The notes under the pieces are model-generated. The model was not told where the DNA came from. It was given only the letters and a program-made list of their open reading frames with translations, and ran no database searches. Both the position numbers and the translations under genes were made by a program. DNA of 26,989 nucleotides from Sphaeroforma arctica JP610 (taxonomy: Eukaryota > Opisthokonta > Ichthyosporea > Ichthyophonida): contig NW_014040287.1 in the NCBI RefSeq assembly GCF_001186125.1, positions 34,430-61,418 of the forward strand, read 5' to 3'. This document shows, piece after piece, positions 18,405-26,989 of the stretch; within the stretch, counting starts at the first letter, position 1; each line of letters starts with the position of its first letter.

Positions 18405-19799
18405 TTTTTAAGTGACCGGACTACTGTATTTATTACATTACGTTCCTCACAGGTTAAGCTAACTAAAATTAATTAGTTCTGTAATTTTTTATTACACGAT
18501 GAATGAAATTACTACTTGAGCAGAAAAGCCTGTGTTCGATTGTTGAAACGACTGCTTGGATTTCATCGGCAGTCCCTATCACATACTGATGAGGTGGCGA
18601 CACAATTTTCCTCCGAATCAAAACCGGATGAAAACCCAAGGCAGAGGTCTATACTAAGTTAGACCATTTTGATACCTGAGACTCAACAATCAATTTCTAC
18701 GTTGGATAAGGGTATACAACATATGGAAGAAGTTATCAAGCGGAGCGACAACTTAGGGATGCTGACACATGTGCAAAGAGCTAAAGAAATTATTTTGCTA
18801 ATTTGGCTACCAATTCGAAAATTTCGGAGTTTTTCATAAAATAGGTTGACTCGTCTTAAGGCAGTGACACAGTCTAGACGGATGCGGACGACAACTTCAT
18901 CTGAGCCAGCCATCACTGTACAGGTGCTTGTGAACCTGATACATACAGTTAAAACATATGCTGGGAGCTAAGGAAAACACTACAAGCAAATACTGTGTAG
19001 AACCGACACAGAGCTAACTTGGAATTTCAGGACGACATACTTCGGTCGTACAAAGGGTTCAAATTTGTAACGGATTTACAACTTGTCGAAGGTGAAAGCG
19101 ATTGCTATAACACCAACAGAGATTCGTAAAGGAAACCATATAGCGTACTAAGGCTGGGGACATGCCTTGATGTAGATGTTACGAGTACGTCATTAGCCGT
19201 CGGCGTCACAACTCGGGGATAATTCAACGCACACGGCGGACACTATCAGAAAATCTTTAGTTTTCTTCTTCATATTTATGTCTGACGCGACGGCACCAGG
19301 ACTGGCGGCTGGGTGGATACTGGCGGTGACGCAGAATATTTACTCACGGCGGCATTACTATGTGTAGGCTGCTTTCAGTTATCACTTATTGTTGAGATGA
19401 GGATACTCTCAGTATTGCTCACACAATGTGCTGGCACCCACGACAGTATTGCTCACACAATGCGCTGGCACCTACGACGTGCAATCATATGAACGACGGG
19501 GATTAATTATGCTAAACTGCTGTTTGCATGGTTAAAAATATTTTTGAGATGTGGCACACAAGTATGGGACTGCTTGGCAAATCAAAAATTCAAAAAAAGA
19601 TACTGCGACGATATTCTATTAACTGGTGTTAAAGATATTTCTTATTATTTGCTCGTGAACACAGCCTCTGCAATACTATGAATACTACTAATCACGTATG
19701 TTGTCGACGGAGCTGCTCTTTATCTTTCGCGTGGCTCATATGTATATGATACTACTTATATTTCTACAAATATGGCACGCAGACGTACGGCGAATGTCT
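18405..19799. other. Unassigned region between LTR2-c and element C
   Basis: No gene is recognised. Short coding-like patches occur on the plus strand (for example around 19030-19110), but none matches a family I know. If copy c is a 5' LTR, this would be its internal region. A 34-bp tandem repeat lies at 19410-19477. Confidence 0.35.
19410..19477 (+). repeat. 34-bp tandem repeat, two copies
   Basis: CAGTATTGCTCACACAATG and the following 15 bases are repeated directly at 19410-19443 and 19444-19477 with two mismatches. No function is apparent. Confidence 0.85.
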
Positions 19800-20239
19800 T
19801 CAAGGATATGTCCTTGTTGGGTGCAAATTTTCAAATAATTGCTGTGGGCTGATATGTCGGATCTTGTTCAAGTAATGACAAGAATTTGGGAACCACGTTG
19901 CATTTGGGTAGTAAGGAACGCATATTGTAATGCTTGTGGCTTCCTCTATGACTTTAGCACGTCTGCTATTAGTTCCCAGGGAGGATTTGCCCATATGTTT
20001 ATTTCATCTGCCCACTTTTGTAGTAGCGCGTTTTGTTCTTTGGTATAGAACTTTACTGTCTGTGTATTGTGTGAAGCTGCAAAGAAATCGATGGTGAATT
20101 TTCCAAACAGACGTTCGGCATCTTGAAAGAACCGTGGATGTAGTTTCCAGTCTATGGCAGACACCAGTATGGGCATGTTTGTTTCTAGGTCAGTGTATTC
20201 TTGACCATTGTGTATGTGCTCATTGGCTTCGTTCAACAT
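19800..20239 (-). pseudogene. pol: Element C: Dam-like methyltransferase domain (fossil)
   Basis: The minus strand carries SAIDWKLHPRFFQDAERLFG, TIDFFAASHN, QNALLQKWADE and IWANPPWELI, with NPPW at 19976-19987, followed by ITICVPYYPNATWF. It is close to element B's copy, and the G..TID.FA...N block is clearer here. It lies directly behind RNase H. The functional inference is as for B. The homology fades near 19830. The fossil is broken. Confidence 0.65.
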
Positions 20240-21001
20240 ATTTGATGTTGAATGTGTCTTCGTGACAATTTAGTGCCTGGCACGTGTATGATAGTGAAGT
20301 GGTGATGGAATGTTTTCGCTATCCATTTTGCGAGCATGATATGCAGTGTTTGCTGCTTGTTCATCTGGCATTATGCTTTGTGATCTGTCCACAATGTTAT
20401 ATCGCCTCCTTTGATGTATTCTGAAAAGTGTTCCAGACTGTATACTAGTGCTAGCAACTCTTTAGTATTTGTCCCATATCTTTGTTGTGCAGGGTTGAGA
20501 CCTTTTGAGAAATATAGTATATCTCATCTGACTCCATCTACAATTTGGAACAGACATCCTCCTATGCCATAGTCACTTGCGTCGTTTATGATCTGAAACG
20601 GTACTCCATCTACTGGGTACGCCAAAGTTGCTGAGCATGCTATGGCATCTTTGAGATGTTTTCGCTATCCATTTTGCGAGCATGATATGCAGTGTTTGCT
20701 GCTTTTTCATCTGGCATAACGCTTTGTGATCTGTCCACAATGTTATATCGCCTCCTTTGATGTATTCTGAAAAGTGTTCCAGACTGTATACTGGTGCTAG
20801 CAACTCTTTAGTATTTGTCCCATATCTTTGTTGTGCAGGGTTGAGACCTTTTGAGAAATATAGTATATCTCATCTGACTCCATCTACAATTTGGAACAGA
20901 CATTCTCCTATGCCATAGTCACTTGCGTCGTTTATGATCTGAAACGGTACTCCATCTCCTGGCTACGCCAAAGTTGCTGAGCATGCTATGGCATCTTTGA
21001 G
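20240..21001 (-). pseudogene. pol: Element C: RNase H region (fossil)
   Basis: The minus strand shows RNase H text (YSLEHFSEYIKGGDITLWTDHKAL and neighbours) close to element B. Most of the domain is present twice because of a 346-bp tandem duplication (20310-21001). It is broken. Confidence 0.85.
20310..21001 (-). repeat. 346-bp tandem duplication over RNase H of element C
   Basis: Copies at 20310-20655 and 20656-21001 differ at about seven positions by eye (near 98% identity). They start at ATGTTTTCGCTATCC and end at GGCATCTTTGAG. The size and low divergence resemble the 353-bp duplication in element B. Confidence 0.9.
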
Positions 21002-21420
21002 TTCTTTCCATTTCTTAATGAGCTCTGGTGTCCAAAGATTGGCTATATTCTGATTCAATTTCCCTTTCATGAGATTGCGGAAGTGTTTCGTTATGTGTGC
21101 AAACTGAGGTATGTGGTCTCGCATGTAATTTACTAGTCCGACTGCTCGATGGAGGTCACGTTTGGTTCTTGGCAGTGGCCAGTCAATCATGCGTTCCTGT
21201 TTTTCGGGGTCTGTTTTGAGCCTTTTCGTTGTTACTTTGACGCCTAGTGTATTGACTGTCTCGGATGCAAACACACACTTGTGATTTAGCCTGAAGTTGG
21301 CAGCGTTAAGTCGTTTAATGACTTCACGTACTGTTTGTCTATGTTCTTCTTTTGTCATACTGGCATTGACTATGTCATCGACATATACTTGTACCCCTTT
21401 AATGTCAATGAGGAGGTTTT
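21002..21420 (-). pseudogene. pol: Element C: reverse transcriptase, end of palm to connection (fossil)
   Basis: A 131-residue minus-strand open stretch begins just after the catalytic box. It carries EEHRQTVREVIKRLNAANFRLN, LGVKVTTKRLKTDPEK, WPLPRTKRDLHRAVGLVNYM and LWTPELIKKWKELKDAIACSATLA. It is about 85% similar to element B at 13300-13715. The palm start next to 21420 still resembles B's IDIKGVQVYVDD block. The element is broken. Confidence 0.88.
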
Positions 21421-22748
21421 AATCCTATGACACTATGTGCACATGTCTTGTGGTTTGATTCTGTGCTTACTTGCGTGTGTTTAGATTGTCTCTTCTGCTT
21501 TTAAGGGTTTTGTGTCTTTACTAATGTGCCAGCTAGTGTGCTCTAGTTGTTGTGCACTATTATTCTTCTGTGTTTAGGTCTGCATTCTAGGATTATCTTT
21601 TGTGCACCTCTGCTTCTCATGTGTGTCGTTGTTTGACGTTAGGATAAGTAACTGACAGCAATATTATATCACCTCGTGTTACTTACTCCTTTTGTGTGTT
21701 AATAATCTTCTTGTTGAGTTTTGTTCTCTATCTTTGACCATCTGTACTATTCTTTTTAGCTATGTGTTTTCGTGAGATTTAGCTGTTTCTTGAGATTTAG
21801 ATGGAGATGGGTGTTTTCTTAGAGTTCTGTGTATTTATTTGTTTGATTCTTTCTTTATAGTTGGAACTATACCCCTGTTTATTATCTCTGTCTTGGTTTC
21901 TCTTTGTTCCCACGCTACTGATACTTATTTCTGCGATGGAGTGTTTCCTTCTACGAAAGCTACTGATTCTTGTTTTCGCGATGAAGTGATTCCTTCTACG
22001 TTAGATCTTTTACATGGATGTTCCTGTTACTTCACCCTGTACACATCTATCTTGGTGTTTCCTATACATGTATGTATATCAATGTTTTGGTATGCTTGTA
22101 TGTGCATTTAGATCTATTAATCAGGGTGTTAATGGCCTTTAGTACTTGTATTCCTATATTCTCTTTCCCCGTTACTCATTAAATTTGCAATGCTTTAGTG
22201 TCTTACCTCACTCTGGTGTATGTTCTTGTGCATAAGGTATCACTATGCTCTCTTTCAGGTGAATATTTGTGGTGTGATGTGGGACGTGTATTGTTGGTAT
22301 TCCATTTCTGATACTATCAGTTTGTGTGCGCCTCCTGTATTGGATTCTCTTAGGGCCCCTAAATGTGTACTTCTTGTGTGCGTGACTAATTGTTTTTCTG
22401 AATCTAGTTTCAATTAATCACCTTGACACTTTTCTTAATTTTAGGTACACTTTTTATCACACCACTTCTACAAACACGTTCTGAGCTCATACAGTCACCT
22501 TGGGTGTCGATCTTCACATGTTTCAGTGTTTGAGCCTTCTTTTGCTGGTCCTGCTTCTTCTTTGTTCGTCTGGGCTCGCCTCAGACGTGGTGTACCTCCG
22601 GTTCTTCCCTTGGCGGTACTCCCTGGTACTAGTTCTAGTACTTAATGAGATTGTGCTAAATTTACTTTGACACTTCTAGTTCTTAGCGCTCTGTGTTGGG
22701 GTTCTAACTTAGCTAGCTGACCTACCGTAGTAAGGATATCATTAAAAA
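21421..22748 (-). pseudogene. Element C: gag-like region and leader (fossil)
   Basis: It lies between the RT part and the 5' LTR. It is T- and G-rich on the plus strand, so A/C-rich on the coding strand, as in A and B. The hydrophobic plus-strand open frames (21839-22111, 22220-22417) are antisense products. No capsid or zinc-knuckle motif was recognised. The first bases next to the LTR (about 22733-22748) carry the conserved ATATCCTTACT segment on the minus strand. Confidence 0.45.
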
Positions 22749-23051
22749 TGTAAAGTTTGAGAGTAGCTTATAAGATACGACCAGAAGAAACAATAGACCT
22801 CTTCTCAAGTGCAAATCCTACAGCTAGGTAAGGTCCTAGGCTGAAGGACTCGCATTGAGTCTTTATTATATTTACTTAAGTGTTTCTCTCACACGCGGGA
22901 GTCTCGGTATCATCTACCGGTATTATCTCTATATTTCTGATCACTCTATCATCAGAAATATTGGATCCTATATCCAAAACTCAGTATTTGACAATCCTGG
23001 GTTTTGGGTTTAGGATTAGCTTTTCTGATAAACTGACCCCTGGATGCTACA
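22749..23051 (-). repeat. LTR1, 5' copy of element C
   Basis: A 303-bp sequence, begins TGTAGCATCCAGGGG on the minus strand and matches the LTRs of A and B throughout, with more differences. The post-LTR segment ATATCCTTACT follows at its inner end. Confidence 0.88.
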
Positions 23052-24180
23052 CATGCTCGGGTAGAGAGGCAACTGTTGATTACTATGTACAGGAGGCAAC
23101 CGGGTAGGACGAGATGTACATACCCAACTGGGTGATGTAGTTACAAATATAAGTGCGGAAACAAGTCATTCAGGTGCGACACAACAGCTGACTGTGTACC
23201 AAATAATTCTGGTACGGACACAAGTGTGTCAAAGTCAACGGGTATAACAACTCAAAGATTGTACACGCATAAAAAGCTTAATATGGTGCTGACGTCAATG
23301 TAAGGGTGCAAGCCTATTTCAAGTGTCGGAAGAGGTGACACAGGTTTTAAGATATTTATTGGGCACGTCTATTGTGCCTATGCTACAGTTCAAGAGCCCA
23401 GGGCGAGATACTACTTTAGGTTTGTCAAGTGACGATTTGCGACGGGTTCTTGGGACGACACCTATATAGGTATACCCGGGCTATCTGCCAGTTACAGCTG
23501 AAGAGTATGATGTGCGTTGACAAACAAAATGCAAACAAATATTCAGCCGCGTGGGGGTGGCCAAGTCGTTTCATAAGTTGATACAGCTAAATTTGGACGG
23601 CAACGTGCTGTAGTTTGACGAAGGATCGGCATTTGACTGCCGAGGTGTAGCGCTACCGTGGGAGGACTTGCTCGTGCTTGGTGAAGGATCGACGTTCGGC
23701 CAATGAGCTTTGGTGCTGCCGCGGGAGAAATTGCTGTGGCCGGAAGAAGGATCGATACTTGGAAACTACACTGGGAGTTACCGCTATAGAAGTTGCCAAG
23801 TCTGAAAGCGAATTACAACTACGAGGTAGTGTTGCGCAAGGAAAGTCGGGGCACCTATCAAATCCGGAAATTGGATGCCACTGTTGATGACTCAAGCGGA
23901 CTACCGGTTGATTACTTCGCCATGATGACACGGAATAACGTCGATTGCAAGGCCATATGATTTAAGGTAAGAACTGCCTTGGTCAGTGGTATGGATGGCC
24001 AAGGCGGCGACTTTTCGCAGGCGCGTGTTTGTGTTCACACACAAGAGTATTGTGTATTGGTGTTTGTAAATATACCTGGCAGCACAGAAGCTGCGGGTGT
24101 GAACTATAGGTTTGCACGTGTCAAGAACAGACGATTATAAAATGGGCTGTATGATAACAAATAATAAGGATATTTACACA
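23052..24180 (+). pseudogene. Unrecognised decayed coding-like stretch
   Basis: GC content rises and the plus strand shows long coding-like patches in more than one frame, such as LVLGEGSTFGQ, YQIRKLDATVDDSSGLPVDYFAM and CVLVFVNIPGSTEAAGVNYRF. Amino-acid composition is that of a soluble protein with beta-strand character. I recognise no family. It could be a host pseudogene, a capsid-type gene of a virus-like element or the internal region of the LTR2 element. It is treated as a fossil with several breaks. Confidence 0.35.
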
Positions 24181-24570
24181 CATACACAATCTAGGCAGAT
24201 TTCGAATAAAGCAGATCAACACATACAATAATTATTGTATTATTTAATAGAAGAAATTTGTTTTAATAATAGTTGTTATAGCAGAGACACAACATACATC
24301 ATTCATACACACTAGCTGACACACCGCGGGTAGACATATACAAAACATCAGGTATGCAGTGGCATGGCATGAATATTTCATTTTAACATGATGCTACAAT
24401 GCATTGTAAAACAAATTACAAGAAAACAGAGAATAGGACGTTCACGTTGCTACTTACTGTAGCAAAATGCTACGCGGCACGACAAAGACAATTGACAGAC
24501 ACAAGTAGAAGGCGCTGTGCGTCAAACATAGCATGAGGCTACATGTGCATCAAACATACAATCAATCGTT
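24181..24570. other. AT-rich stretch without a gene
   Basis: No open frame, repeat or RNA gene is recognised. The stretch leads into the tandem-duplication block at 24571. Confidence 0.4.
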
Positions 24571-24829
24571 ACTAGGCCAGTACTATTGCCCAGTGCGGAA
24601 GGTTCAGAGAAACATGTCCAGGAGTGGTGATCCCAGCGGAGAAGGTTCAGAGAAATCTACCCAGGAGTGGATCGTACAGTCTTAGTTACACGAACACGAG
24701 CGCTACTAGACCAGTACTATTGCCCAGTGCGGGAGGTTCAGAGAAACTCGCCCAGGAGTGGTGAACCCAGTGTAGAAGGTTCAGAGAAATTTACCCAGGA
24801 GTGAATCGTGCGGTCTTAGTTACACGAGT
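24571..24829 (+). repeat. 144-bp tandem duplication with an internal half-repeat
   Basis: Unit 1 is 24571-24714 and unit 2 is 24715-24829 (shorter). Both start ACTAG.CCAGTACTATTGCCC. Inside each unit AAGGTTCAGAGAAA followed by CCAGGAGTG occurs twice, so four copies lie in 24597-24805. The spacing is irregular and there are no spacers, so this is not a CRISPR array. Confidence 0.85.
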
Positions 24830-24863
24830 GCTGGTTGTGTGTGGCAAGTATACCCATACGCGT

Positions 24864-25164
24864 AGAGTGCAGGCGAGCACCTGTTGAATCTAACTCAGAG
24901 GCGAGCAACCCTGAGGACACGGCGCATTGAACTTTGCGTAGGCACTTTTAAGTCTGTGAGCAACCGCAGTTTCACGAGCGTGTTGCATGGCACCCAGTCG
25001 ACAGGATAGACCGTATGTTTATTTATATGCTGAGAGTACAGGCGAGCACCCTGTTGACTCTTGCTCAGAGGTGACAACCCTGAGGACACGCCGCATTGAA
25101 CTTTGCGCGAGCACTTGAGAGTCGGTATGCAATTCGCAGCCTCAAGCGTGTTGCATAGTCGCCC
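24864..25164 (+). repeat. 169-bp tandem duplication
   Basis: Units at 24864-25032 and 25033-25164 share GCAGGCGAGCACC-type starts, CAACCCTGAGGACACG, CGCATTGAACTTTGCG and AGCGTGTTGCAT. They are about 80-85% alike in the shared parts. It follows the 144-bp block directly. The GC-rich, duplicated, non-coding character could suit a structured RNA or an LTR/UTR of an unknown element; neither can be shown. Confidence 0.8.
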
Positions 25165-25799
25165 TGAGTGGTGTTGAGTAGGATAGCATTATTACGTAGA
25201 AGTCGAAACGAGTAAGGCGCTGCGCCGCAGCTTACCTCTCTAAGATGGGCCGCTTGGCTTCTAGTTTCTTCCAAAACTTGTTCTGTCTGTACGGACTGTC
25301 ACAAAACCGGGTGCCGGCATAGATGCATGCCCATGCTTCAGGAAGACACCTTCTTTCGGATATATGACCACCGGATCAGCCGAGAGAAGCAGAACCATCT
25401 GAGAGACTACAGGAATAGACGTATTTCTATATACGTTATTAACGTTTTGCGTCGTCAGCCCGAGAGTAATTTGAGACTTGTTCTTAAATTAATATACGTC
25501 TAGGTGGGTCAGCCCGAGAGAACGTAAGAGTAATTAGAGACCTCTTCTCAGATTATTCTATTTATAGGACACGGGCCACCGGCTAGCTGAGATTCGACAC
25601 TGAGTGTCGCAACAGAGAATATAATATATTTACTTCTAGAAAATATATCCGAGTGCTAAAGTGTTCTGCATAAGGTTTCTCATACTGATCATATGAGTTT
25701 TTACCCTGGCCAACCCAAGTGGTTAAACACTAGTACAAACACCATCAGTATATAACTGAGGGTGAGATCATAAATAAATTCATTCGAACGCACCATTTT
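25165..25799. other. Unassigned region, possibly the 3' end of element E
   Basis: No gene is seen. On the minus strand GTGGGGGAC (near 25830) could be a polypurine tract of element E, and CTATAAATAG at about 25556-25566 looks like a TATA box, so an LTR of E may lie here. GTCAGCCCGAGAG occurs twice, near 25456 and 25505. No second LTR copy is in the window, so this stays a guess. Confidence 0.3.
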
Positions 25800-25816
25800 T
25801 TAGATATATTTGCACT

Positions 25817-26130
25817 TTACTTATAGTCCCCCACACTATATTCTAACACAATCTCCTTAAACCATTGAGCGTTAGGGGCATAAGGACACATCAGCGTCAC
25901 AGTTGCCTTATCCCTCCTGATACTCGCTACCACCCTGCCCAAATTTGACCACTTAGAGTTGAAGAACCACCTGTTACCCATCCAGGTGCGCAGCGTAAAC
26001 GCCCCTCCTGCCAGCGTGGGCTGGTAGAAGTGCTTCATTCGATAATTAGTCGGATGGGCAAAATCTTCCGCGTCAAACGAACCAAACCTATCCCATACCT
26101 TGGTGAAAACTCTTGCTCAAAGCATATGAC
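25817..26130 (-). pseudogene. pol: Element E: Dam-like domain (fossil)
   Basis: The minus strand reads RFGSFDAEDFAHPTNYRMKHFY, then RWFFNSKWSNLGRVV and TVTLMCPYAPNAQWFKEIV. The FG...(D/E).FA...N block and the closing P.APNA.WF block match those in elements B-D in order and spacing, while the middle is more diverged. It supports an old, shared domain behind RNase H in several lineages. Whether this version was ever an active enzyme cannot be told. Confidence 0.5.
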
Positions 26131-26234
26131 TCTGTCTTAGGCTCCACCACCACTGGATTACTCCAATGAACCCGTAACTTTACTGGCTCACCCCGCGCCT
26201 GCATGATTTTGTCAATATGGTATCCTAAGCGCGA

Positions 26235-26449
26235 CTACACATCAGCTACAGGATTCAGCTCGTTTGGTATGTGCTTGAGTACTATATCAAAGTCTCTTAC
26301 CACTTGTGCATACCGGGCCATACTCCTATCCCTCACCGACGAGTCATAGGACGCGGATGCTTCGTCAGCATAGTAACCAGCGGCTGATGATCCGTGAAGA
26401 TCGTGAGTGGATGCTGCAACCTCTTGACGATGCGCCAGGACTTGCCTAG
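26235..26449 (-). pseudogene. pol: Element E: RNase H C-terminal half (fossil)
   Basis: The minus strand carries TIFTDHQPLV and, in the open stretch to 26235, SMARYAQVVRDFDIVLKHIPNELNPVADV. These are the third acidic block and the closing IP.E.N.VAD motif of Ty3/gypsy RNase H. The first residues of the listed open frame come from LTR2 copy d and are not part of the domain. The element is broken. Confidence 0.75.
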
Positions 26450-26714
26450 AAACCAAGTAACGCTTAATAAAGAGTGTCAAGTCTGAAATAAGTGAACTCA
26501 GTCAGAAGTGCCATTGGGAATGGCGCAACTGCTATATTTATTTATCACGATCTTGTGTGGAACGTGACTTTCTCTACCATTGGGTTGTGTGAAAATATCC
26601 GTCTCTATGGTCTCGGATGAGTCATCACTTCTATCTCATTAAATTCTCTATTCCACTAATCGGTTCGGTCCTCAGGTCCAGTCTTAGATATCCGCCTAGG
26701 ACACTTTGCCCACA
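26450..26714 (-). repeat. LTR2-like repeat, copy d (inverted)
   Basis: The inverted counterpart of copy c. The outer end at 26714 reads TGTGGGCAAAG on the minus strand. The inner end stops about 10 bp short of CCACA and joins element E. It carries about two degenerate 13-bp GGACC-type units instead of three. Copies c and d share a few bases (CGT) beyond the TGTGG end. Confidence 0.7.
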
Positions 26715-26989
26715 ACGATTTCACTGTCCACTAAGTTAGCACGAGGTCGGAAGTTAGTACCCAAACCGTGTGCCCTGCGTGTCGATGTGTTCGTGGCCAA
26801 TGTACGTTGAACTGTAGCCCCACCATATTGTGCACGGCTACCTGTGTTGGTCTGGACCGGTAGTCGTTGCAGGTTAGGACATCGACTTGCATGTTCTGGT
26901 CACGGCGGAATATTCTGCCCACACGAGCGACAACGAACCCATGGATTCGATGTAAGCGGTGCATGCGGCTTCACGAGTGTATTCGCATC
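26715..26989 (-). other. Unassigned text at the window edge
   Basis: The minus strand is open from 26964 to 26731 (77 residues, with VGRIFRRDQNMQVDVL). The composition is coding-like and GC-richer than most of the window, but no domain is recognised. It may belong to another retroelement that continues beyond the window. Confidence 0.25.

Larger units (their letters stand above)
19800..23051 (-). mobile_element. Element C: Ty3/gypsy chromovirus fossil, 5' part, LTR1 family
   Basis: A minus-strand element with a 5' LTR at 22749-23051, a gag-like region, the RT end, RNase H and the methyltransferase-like domain. Homology to element B stops near 19800. No integrase, chromodomain or 3' LTR was found. 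The protein text is close to B but not identical, and the LTR is more diverged (303 bp). It is broken, with several breaks, and incomplete at the 3' side. Confidence 0.85.
25800..26449 (-). mobile_element. Element E: Ty3/gypsy fossil fragment, third lineage
   Basis: A minus-strand fragment with the end of RNase H and a methyltransferase-like domain. Its protein text is clearly distinct from A-C and from D. It is bounded on the right by LTR2 copy d, which abuts it inside RNase H. No integrase follows. It is broken and incomplete. Confidence 0.7.

Noticed and set aside
21839-22417. Hydrophobic plus-strand frames resembling membrane proteins
   Set aside because: Same cause: antisense of the gag-like region of element C.
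24571-25164. Possible CRISPR array
   Set aside because: Repeats are long, unequal and imperfect, without regular unique spacers, and the setting is eukaryotic.
25594-25610. Short hairpin CGACACTGAGTGTCG as a terminator
   Set aside because: The stem is only 6 bp, there is no T-run and no gene ends there.

Overview
This window is a eukaryotic repeat cluster with no recognisable host gene. It is a nest of decayed LTR retrotransposons of the Ty3/gypsy group, at least two lineages of which are chromoviruses (integrase followed by a chromodomain-like module). There is no rRNA, tRNA or CRISPR array and no bacterial-style operon. The species cannot be placed from the sequence; the window fits an intergenic, probably heterochromatic block of an alga, fungus, oomycete or other protist genome. 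Every retroelement here is treated as a fossil.

Layout. 1-266 is AT-rich and unassigned. 267-543 is a copy of a second LTR-like repeat (LTR2, copy a). 544-5385 is element A (minus strand), a chromovirus with LTR1 ends. 5393-5660 is an inverted LTR2 copy (b). 5661-8389 is element D (plus), a different chromovirus lineage preserved from the end of RT to the end of pol. 8390-9309 is AT-rich and unassigned. 9310-9794 and 16741-17540 are two parts of an older minus-strand element F, split by element B. 9795-16736 is element B (plus), the best preserved copy, with two 324-bp LTRs, a CTGA target-site duplication and recognisable gag-like region, protease, RT, RNase H, methyltransferase-like domain, integrase and chromodomain. 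17600-18120 is unclear. 18121-18404 is LTR2 copy c. 18405-19800 is unassigned. 19800-23051 is element C (minus), the 5' part of another LTR1 element. 23052-24180 holds an unrecognised, decayed coding-like stretch. 24571-25164 holds two consecutive blocks of tandem duplication. 25165-25799 is unassigned. 25800-26449 is element E (minus), a third lineage with RNase H and the methyltransferase-like domain. 26450-26714 is LTR2 copy d (inverted relative to c). 26715-26989 is unassigned up to the window edge.

Working together. In a live member of this group, gag would form the particle, protease would cut the polyprotein, RT-RNase H would copy the RNA, and integrase with its chromodomain would direct insertion, probably to modified histones. 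The unusual part is a domain between RNase H and integrase in every copy that keeps that region (A tail, B, C, D, E). It carries a D-x-FA...N motif, an NPPW motif and a P..PNA.WF motif, and resembles Dam-type DNA N6-adenine methyltransferases, a module better known from DIRS elements. This domain, the recent ~350-bp tandem duplications inside two old copies, and the convergent LTR2 pairs are the main points of interest.
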